Assembly: GCF_000511385.1 (NCBI RefSeq)
Contig: NC_023137.1
Location: 557,501 to 621,500 of the forward strand
DNA: 64,000 nucleotides
Source: Phaeobacter gallaeciensis DSM 26640
GTDB lineage: Bacteria > Pseudomonadota > Alphaproteobacteria > Rhodobacterales > Rhodobacteraceae
Reading direction: 5' to 3'
Made by a program: the position numbers and the translations under genes
Shown here: positions 62,765-64,000 of the stretch, in pieces
Position numbering within the stretch: the first letter of the stretch is position 1
Layout of the letters: every line of letters starts with the position of its first letter
Notes under the pieces: generated by a model
The model's input: the letters and a program-made list of their open reading frames with translations, nothing else
The model's database searches: none
What the model was told of the DNA's origin: nothing

Positions 62765-63781
62765 ATGAAGAAATTGCTATTGGGAACCGCGCTTGGATTT
62801 GCGGCCATGTCTGGCAGCGCCTTTGCGGCGGAGGGCGTCACGGCCTGCCTGATTACCAAGACCGACACCAATCCGTTTTTCGTCAAGATGAAAGAGGGCG
62901 CCGAGGCCAAGGCGGCAGAGCTGGGCATGACGCTCAAGAGCTTTGCCGGGAAGGTGGATGGCGACCATGAAACCCAGGTGGCGGCGATTGAGACCTGTAT
63001 CGCCGATGGGGCCAAGGGTATTCTGCTGACCGCCTCCGACACCTCGTCAATTGTACCGGCGGTGCAGCAGGCGCGCGACGCTGGTCTGGTGGTGATTGCT
63101 CTGGATACCCCGCTGGAGCCGATTGACTCTGCTGATGCGACCTTTGCCACCGATAATTTCCTGGCCGGTGAGCTGATTGGCAAATGGGCGGCGGCGAGCC
63201 TGGGCGATGAGGCGGCCAATGCGAAGATCGCCATGCTGGATCTGGCGGTGAGCCAGCCCACCGTGGGCGTGCTGCGCGATCAGGGGTTCTTGCAGGGCTT
63301 TGGCATTGATCTGGGCGACCCAAATAAATGGGGCGACGAGACGGATCCGCGCATTGTCGGCAATGACATCACCGCAGGCAATGAAGAAGGTGGCCGTCGC
63401 GCGATGGAGAACCTTCTGGCCAAGGATCCGATGATCAACGTGGTTTACACCATCAATGAACCTGCTGCGGCTGGCGCATATGAGGCGCTGAAATCCATCG
63501 GGCGTGAGAATGATGTGTTGATTGTCTCTGTCGATGGCGGCTGCCCTGGTGTGCAGAACATCAAGGATGGCGTCATTGGGGCGACCTCGCAGCAATATCC
63601 GCTGCTGATGGCCTCCAAGGGGATCGAGGCGATCAGCGCCTGGGCCAGTACTGGAGAAAAACCAGCACCGACACCGGGCAAGGCGTTCTTTGATACCGGT
63701 GTGGCACTGGTGACCGATAAGCCCGCAGAAGGTGTCGACAGTATCGACACTGCTGAAGGGACCAATCTCTGCTGGGGTTGA
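62765..63781 (+). CDS. frcB: Sugar ABC transporter substrate-binding protein (fructose-type FrcB)
   Basis: 338 aa from ATG 62765, behind GAGGGAGG. The Sec signal peptide is 1-21 (cut after SAFA). The mature protein is a periplasmic binding protein of the ribose/fructose group: [19 protein letters not shown] and [20 protein letters not shown] are as in rhizobial FrcB, with [17 protein letters not shown] near the C-terminal lobe. It captures fructose or a related hexose/pentose for the permease starting at 63968. Control by the divergent ROK regulator is likely. The sugar should be checked; ribose and mannose are alternatives. Confidence 0.85.
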   Translation: MKKLLLGTALGFAAMSGSAFAAEGVTACLITKTDTNPFFVKMKEGAEAKAAELGMTLKSFAGKVDGDHETQVAAIETCIADGAKGILLTASDTSSIVPAVQQARDAGLVVIALDTPLEPIDSADATFATDNFLAGELIGKWAAASLGDEAANAKIAMLDLAVSQPTVGVLRDQGFLQGFGIDLGDPNKWGDETDPRIVGNDITAGNEEGGRRAMENLLAKDPMINVVYTINEPAAAGAYEALKSIGRENDVLIVSVDGGCPGVQNIKDGVIGATSQQYPLLMASKGIEAISAWASTGEKPAPTPGKAFFDTGVALVTDKPAEGVDSIDTAEGTNLCWG

Positions 63782-63857
63782 TCCCACAGACCTCATAGAG
63801 GCAGGCCGAACAGAACTTGAGCAGCGTCATCGGACGCTGACCACCAAGTCGAGCCAT

Positions 63858-63940
63858 GGGGGCGGTGGAAACATCGCCCCCTCTGCACCGCTGCGGATCT
63901 GTTTCGCTGTTGCGTTCTGGTTGCGGGGCCTGTGCCCCGC
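63858..63940 (+). other. Two stem-loops between binding-protein and permease genes
   Basis: GGGGGCG/CGCCCCC (63858-63864 and 63875-63881) and GCGGGGC/GCCCCGC (63923-63929 and 63934-63940) form hairpins in the 186-bp gap. No T-tract follows. They probably protect the frcB message from decay and lower transcription or stability of the downstream part, a common design in binding-protein operons. Confidence 0.6.
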
Positions 63941-63967
63941 CGGACGCCGGATTTTACGGAGAGAGTT

Positions 63968-64000
63968 ATGACCACGCCCCAAAGCTATGAAGCGGCGGCC
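63968..64000 (+). CDS. frcC: Start of the sugar ABC permease gene (partial, cut by window)
   Basis: ATG 63968 follows GGAGAGAG at a good distance. The frame continues to the window end and reads MTTPQSYEAAA, so only 11 codons are visible. In other FrcB operons a permease (FrcC) follows, and soluble N-terminal residues before the first helix are common. The function rests on position only. Confidence 0.5.
   Translation, partial: MTTPQSYEAAA

Overview
The window is a GC-rich alphaproteobacterial chromosome segment. The 23S and 5S rRNA sequences, the tail of the rRNA operon (23S, 5S, initiator tRNA), the monomeric isocitrate dehydrogenase and many transporter genes for marine nitrogen and carbon compounds fit the Rhodobacterales, most likely the roseobacter group (Phaeobacter/Ruegeria/Leisingera-like). 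The genus is inference. I see no prophage, intact insertion sequence or CRISPR array.

Layout. 0-3.3 kb: end of the 16S-23S spacer, 23S rRNA with enlarged stem-loops, 5S rRNA and tRNA-fMet. 3.3-8.5 kb: a visibly AT-richer segment with a sugar C-methyltransferase, a nucleotide-sugar epimerase/dehydratase, a Gfo/Idh/MocA oxidoreductase and a convergent probable glycosyltransferase, probably a surface-sugar cassette. 8.5-12.3 kb: a hybrid histidine kinase with two periplasmic solute-binding domains, divergent from a single-domain response regulator. 12.4-20.1 kb: a peptide-type ABC uptake system split over two divergent operons around an XRE-cupin regulator, with an M24 peptidase on one side and a translationally coupled GAF protein on the other. 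20.2-25.7 kb: hemerythrin, LysE exporter, an amidoligase/class I amidotransferase pair, and isocitrate dehydrogenase.

26-29.5 kb: a GntR-regulated SsuABC/ThiXYZ-type transporter. 29.6-33.4 kb: an SbcD/SbcC-like (YhaO/YhaN-like) nuclease-ATPase pair. 33.4-41.7 kb: SH3 protein, glyoxylate/hydroxypyruvate-type reductase, gamma-glutamyltranspeptidase, FAD-linked 2-hydroxyacid dehydrogenase and a dimethylglycine/sarcosine dehydrogenase-like enzyme. 41.8-47.1 kb: diaminopropionate ammonia-lyase with a divergent Lrp regulator, a three-gene overlapping operon (aldo/keto reductase, FAD oxidase, DUF938 methyltransferase) and a CDP-alcohol phosphatidyltransferase.

47.3-56.8 kb: a seven-gene minus-strand run joining xanthine dehydrogenase (xdhABC) to a BMP-family nucleoside/purine-type ABC importer, so uptake and first oxidation of purines appear co-expressed. 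57.2-60.7 kb: dnaE. 60.8-64 kb: a GNAT acetyltransferase and a ROK regulator divergent from a fructose-type ABC operon (frcB, start of frcC) cut by the window edge.

The observations I find most worth following up are: the A29:U41 pair in initiator tRNA; a 24-nt motif found in sense orientation 25-57 nt after three stop codons; the amidoligase/amidotransferase pair next to a LysE exporter; the GAF protein coupled to a peptide importer; the Rad50-like ATPase with a beta-rich insert where a zinc hook would sit; and a hairpin holding a stop codon before the purine binding-protein gene. None of these is proven to be a new system.
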